A stretch of 44,093 nt of DNA, from NCBI GenBank assembly GCA_025057055.1, contig JANWYF010000115.1, forward strand, positions 1-44,093. Direction: 5' to 3'. Position numbers and translations under genes: made by a program. Below the pieces are notes generated by a model that saw only the letters and a program-made list of their open reading frames with translations, was not told where the DNA came from and made no database searches. The DNA comes from Rhodovarius sp. (GTDB lineage: Bacteria > Pseudomonadota > Alphaproteobacteria > Acetobacterales > Acetobacteraceae). Position 1 is the first letter of the stretch. The number at the start of each line of letters is the position of its first letter. This document shows, one piece after another, positions 42,086-44,093 of the stretch.

Positions 42086-43486
42086 TCAGCGTGCGATAAC
42101 CACCTCCTGATAGCCAAACGCAGCTGGGATGATATCGATCACATCAACAACTTCACTCCAGTTCTCACGGATCTTTTCCGGAGTGATTTTGGCCTGAACA
42201 TAATATCCACCGCCGCCGATATCGCTATCGTATTCGGTTGCTGCCTCGTAGACGAGGATCCCGTTCCGGCGCCAAGCTTCCAGGTCCTGCGGTTTGGCCC
42301 AACGGCTCGTGAAGGCGATCGCATCAGCCCCCGCCGTGGTCAGAAGCATGATCCCCCCAGGCGCCAGCAGACGCTTGAGCTCCTTGAGCCAGATCAGCTG
42401 TTCCGTCGGCCTGATGTGGGTCATGACCGAAATGCCATAAATCAAGTCAAAGCTGGCATCTGGCAGCGGAACTTTCGCCGATAGATCCACCTTGATACCC
42501 CGAATACGTGGTAGATGCTCGACCAGCCAGTTCAGGTTGAGTTCGTCCAGCTCGATGCCAGTCACTTGGGCCCCGGGCAGAAATTGGTCAACGTAGCGCG
42601 CGACACGCCCGAAGCCGCAGCCCCAATCCGCCACGCGAAGTCCTTCGCATCGGGAGAGATAACGCCGCGCGATGATCGCGACACGCTCTGCATCGCTGGC
42701 ACCCGTGATTGGCGCTGCAACGGCCGATGACGTCCTCTGGACCCGCTTGACATGGAAATCGGAGGGAAAATTCATAAAATCACTGAGCCGCCCAGGGACT
42801 GTGACATTGCGCAGCTCGTTGTACGCGTCGCTCTCGCCCTCGACATGCAACCCAAACTGAAGAAGACTATTGTCGGGGATGACGGAGTTGGCAAGATCGA
42901 CGTCAATCCGAAATCCAAAATACGGTACACCTGGCAAGTACCAAAAGTAGCTTGCCGCGTCGGGGCTGTGGATGGGGTAGTGCAGCCGTGCATCGACCCC
43001 AGGCGGGGCGACCAACCGGATCTTGTCGAAATTTCCATCCGGCGGCGTCAGAGCCCCGCTGATCTGCAGCACGCCTCTCTCGAGGGCCCATCCGGAGACA
43101 CCGAAGAGGGAACGGTCTGAGAGTTCCAGCACCTCGCCTGCCCAGACACCGTGGGAATTGTAAACAGATGGCTGAATATTAAACCGATGAAAGACAAAAT
43201 TCTCGCCATCTACCAGTTCGAATGCACGGAAACCCTGTTTACGAACAGCATTGTTGATCGGCAATATGAATCCGCAATAAGGGTGTTTGGCGCGTCCGTC
43301 TTTGACTAAGTCGGGACGGTATATCGCAGCGTTGCAACTGCCGATCCGTACCCTTTCTCCCTGCGTCGTCACACCGATAAGGCTCACGAGGATGGGTTCG
43401 TCGCCCTGTCGATTCGTCACGAACCCAGCAGCGCCCAGCTCGTGAGCATATTCCACTTCGAATTGGCCCAAGCTGCGCTTTTGCAT
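42086..43486 (-). CDS. SAM-dependent methyltransferase with a large N-terminal extension
   Basis: 466 residues. The C-terminal 200 form a class I methyltransferase: motif I LRVADWGCGFGRVARYVDQFLPGAQVTGIELDE near 282-310, post-motif LPDASFDLIYGISVMTHIRPTEQLIWLKELKRLLAPGGIMLLTTAG. The first 250 residues are predicted beta-rich (SLFGVSGWALERGVLQISGALTPPDG, PDNSLLQFGLHVEGES) with no family I recognise. Glycan-modifying methyltransferases of cell-surface loci often have this shape, so an acceptor sugar is likely. ATG 43486 starts the frame. The gene shares the AT-shifted composition of the glycosyltransferase and sulfotransferase and faces them across the 719-base gap. Confidence 0.8.
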   Translation of the reverse strand: MQKRSLGQFEVEYAHELGAAGFVTNRQGDEPILVSLIGVTTQGERVRIGSCNAAIYRPDLVKDGRAKHPYCGFILPINNAVRKQGFRAFELVDGENFVFHRFNIQPSVYNSHGVWAGEVLELSDRSLFGVSGWALERGVLQISGALTPPDGNFDKIRLVAPPGVDARLHYPIHSPDAASYFWYLPGVPYFGFRIDVDLANSVIPDNSLLQFGLHVEGESDAYNELRNVTVPGRLSDFMNFPSDFHVKRVQRTSSAVAAPITGASDAERVAIIARRYLSRCEGLRVADWGCGFGRVARYVDQFLPGAQVTGIELDELNLNWLVEHLPRIRGIKVDLSAKVPLPDASFDLIYGISVMTHIRPTEQLIWLKELKRLLAPGGIMLLTTAGADAIAFTSRWAKPQDLEAWRRNGILVYEAATEYDSDIGGGGYYVQAKITPEKIRENWSEVVDVIDIIPAAFGYQEVVIAR

Positions 43487-44093
43487 TAGCTGTGAACTCC
43501 CAGGCCTTGTCCAATCGCAAGATGAATTGGAGGCAGGCTATGGGGTGATGCGCGGATCCGCAACCTCCGCCCTGTAGCTTACGCTGACACGCGGGCACGG
43601 CGCCGCGAAACCCTGCCGACGAAGCTTGCCCGCGCGCATCGCTGTTGCAGGGGAAGCGGTAGCGATCCGCGCCTTTTGGCCGCGACCAGTGAGGAGCGCC
43701 GGCGGCGAGCGAGAACTCATGCTGCGGCGCAAGACCGAATGGGCGAGCAGAAGGTTCACACAACCTGCCCGGTCGCCACCTGAACAAAACAATGGATGCG
43801 GCCCGCCTGTCTAGCCACTCATCGCCCCGGCGGCTGAGGTCTCTCGATGCCGCGTAAGGCCGAGGGCTGACTGGGCAGCAGCCGTCTTGCCCCTTGGCTC
43901 GTGCGTTCAGGGTACCCGGCTCCTCTTCCACGGTCCACGCGGCAGACAGCCGCCGCTAGGGCAGCGGTCATGGCTGGCGCTGGTTTCAGCTCAAGAGGGC
44001 GATATGCGCCTCCCAGGCCTCAGCACCGCGGTCACCCGCCACTCCATCTCCCCCCCCTCACACCCCCACCACCACGCACACATTCTGCCCCCC
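43487..44093. other. 607-base right end without a supported gene
   Basis: Upstream of the methyltransferase, this stretch has no convincing gene. Frames such as 43239-43931 minus and 43626-43814 plus have no recognisable domain; the former overlaps the methyltransferase in another frame. The methyltransferase promoter should be here. The last part, from about 44041, is C-rich low-complexity sequence. Confidence 0.55.
44041..44093. repeat. C-rich low-complexity window end
   Basis: The final 50 bases consist mostly of C with A and T (runs of 6-8 C, CACAC and CCACCACCAC) and almost no G, unlike any other part of the window. This may be a contig edge or an assembly artefact rather than biology. 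Confidence 0.5.

Noticed and set aside
43239-43931. 230-codon minus-strand frame at the right end
   Set aside because: It overlaps the first part of the methyltransferase gene in another frame and has no recognisable domain; only part of it shows coding-like codon use.
1-44093. CRISPR arrays, tRNA or rRNA genes, intact insertion sequences
   Set aside because: No regularly spaced repeats, cloverleaf-like segments, rRNA sequence or transposase genes were seen on either strand.

Overview
This window is high-GC DNA with gene order and protein content typical of an alphaproteobacterium. Clues are the rimP-nusA-ylxR-infB-rbfA operon with a YlxR/L7Ae-like fusion, a System I cytochrome c maturation cluster, PhaB, and hopanoid-type squalene genes (hpnC, hpnD, hpnE). 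I infer Rhodospirillales/Acetobacterales, but no rRNA or other decisive marker is present. No tRNA, rRNA, CRISPR array or intact insertion sequence was seen. The last ~50 bases are C-rich low-complexity sequence and may be a contig edge.

Layout. 1-413: 3' end of phaB. 479-5742 (minus): ccmCDEFGHI. 5929-12973 (plus): an EVE-domain gene, then rimP-nusA-ylxR-infB-rbfA. 13112-14434 (minus): amidase. 14722-15573 (plus): a LigB-like dioxygenase relative that has lost its metal-binding histidines. 15665-18598 (minus): NIPSNAP-like, GST, VOC and FkbM genes, three of them overlapping. 18702-21424 (plus): sarcosine-oxidase-like and acyl-CoA dehydrogenase genes, overlapping by 4 bases. 21531-30952 (plus): a seven-gene C30 carotenoid operon. 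31022-38369: mixed housekeeping and accessory genes (DUF599, allA, rarA, Nudix, LLM oxidoreductase, sbtB-sbtA, an unknown small gene). 38471-44093: a visibly more AT-rich, gene-poor stretch with a surface-glycan glycosyltransferase, a sulfotransferase, a methyltransferase and gene debris.

The most interesting block is the carotenoid operon. It appears to encode the whole route from farnesyl diphosphate to a modified C30 carotenoid: a single-chain HpnC-HpnD fusion and HpnE (squalene), two CrtI/CrtN-type desaturase/oxidases, an aldehyde dehydrogenase (terminal carboxylate), a family 2 glycosyltransferase and a PlsC-type acyltransferase. The predicted product is a staphyloxanthin-like glycosylated, possibly acylated C30 carotenoic acid made through squalene. 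A short perfect palindrome sits just upstream and may be its operator.

Other points of note are the dead LigB paralogue, a bicarbonate transporter pair (SbtA/SbtB) whose PII-like partner lacks the C-terminal cysteine loop of cyanobacterial SbtB, and the glycan-modification island with signs of recombination at its left edge. Most start codons were chosen from family alignment by eye, Shine-Dalgarno sequence and overlap with the preceding gene; all functions are by recognition of motifs, not by database search.
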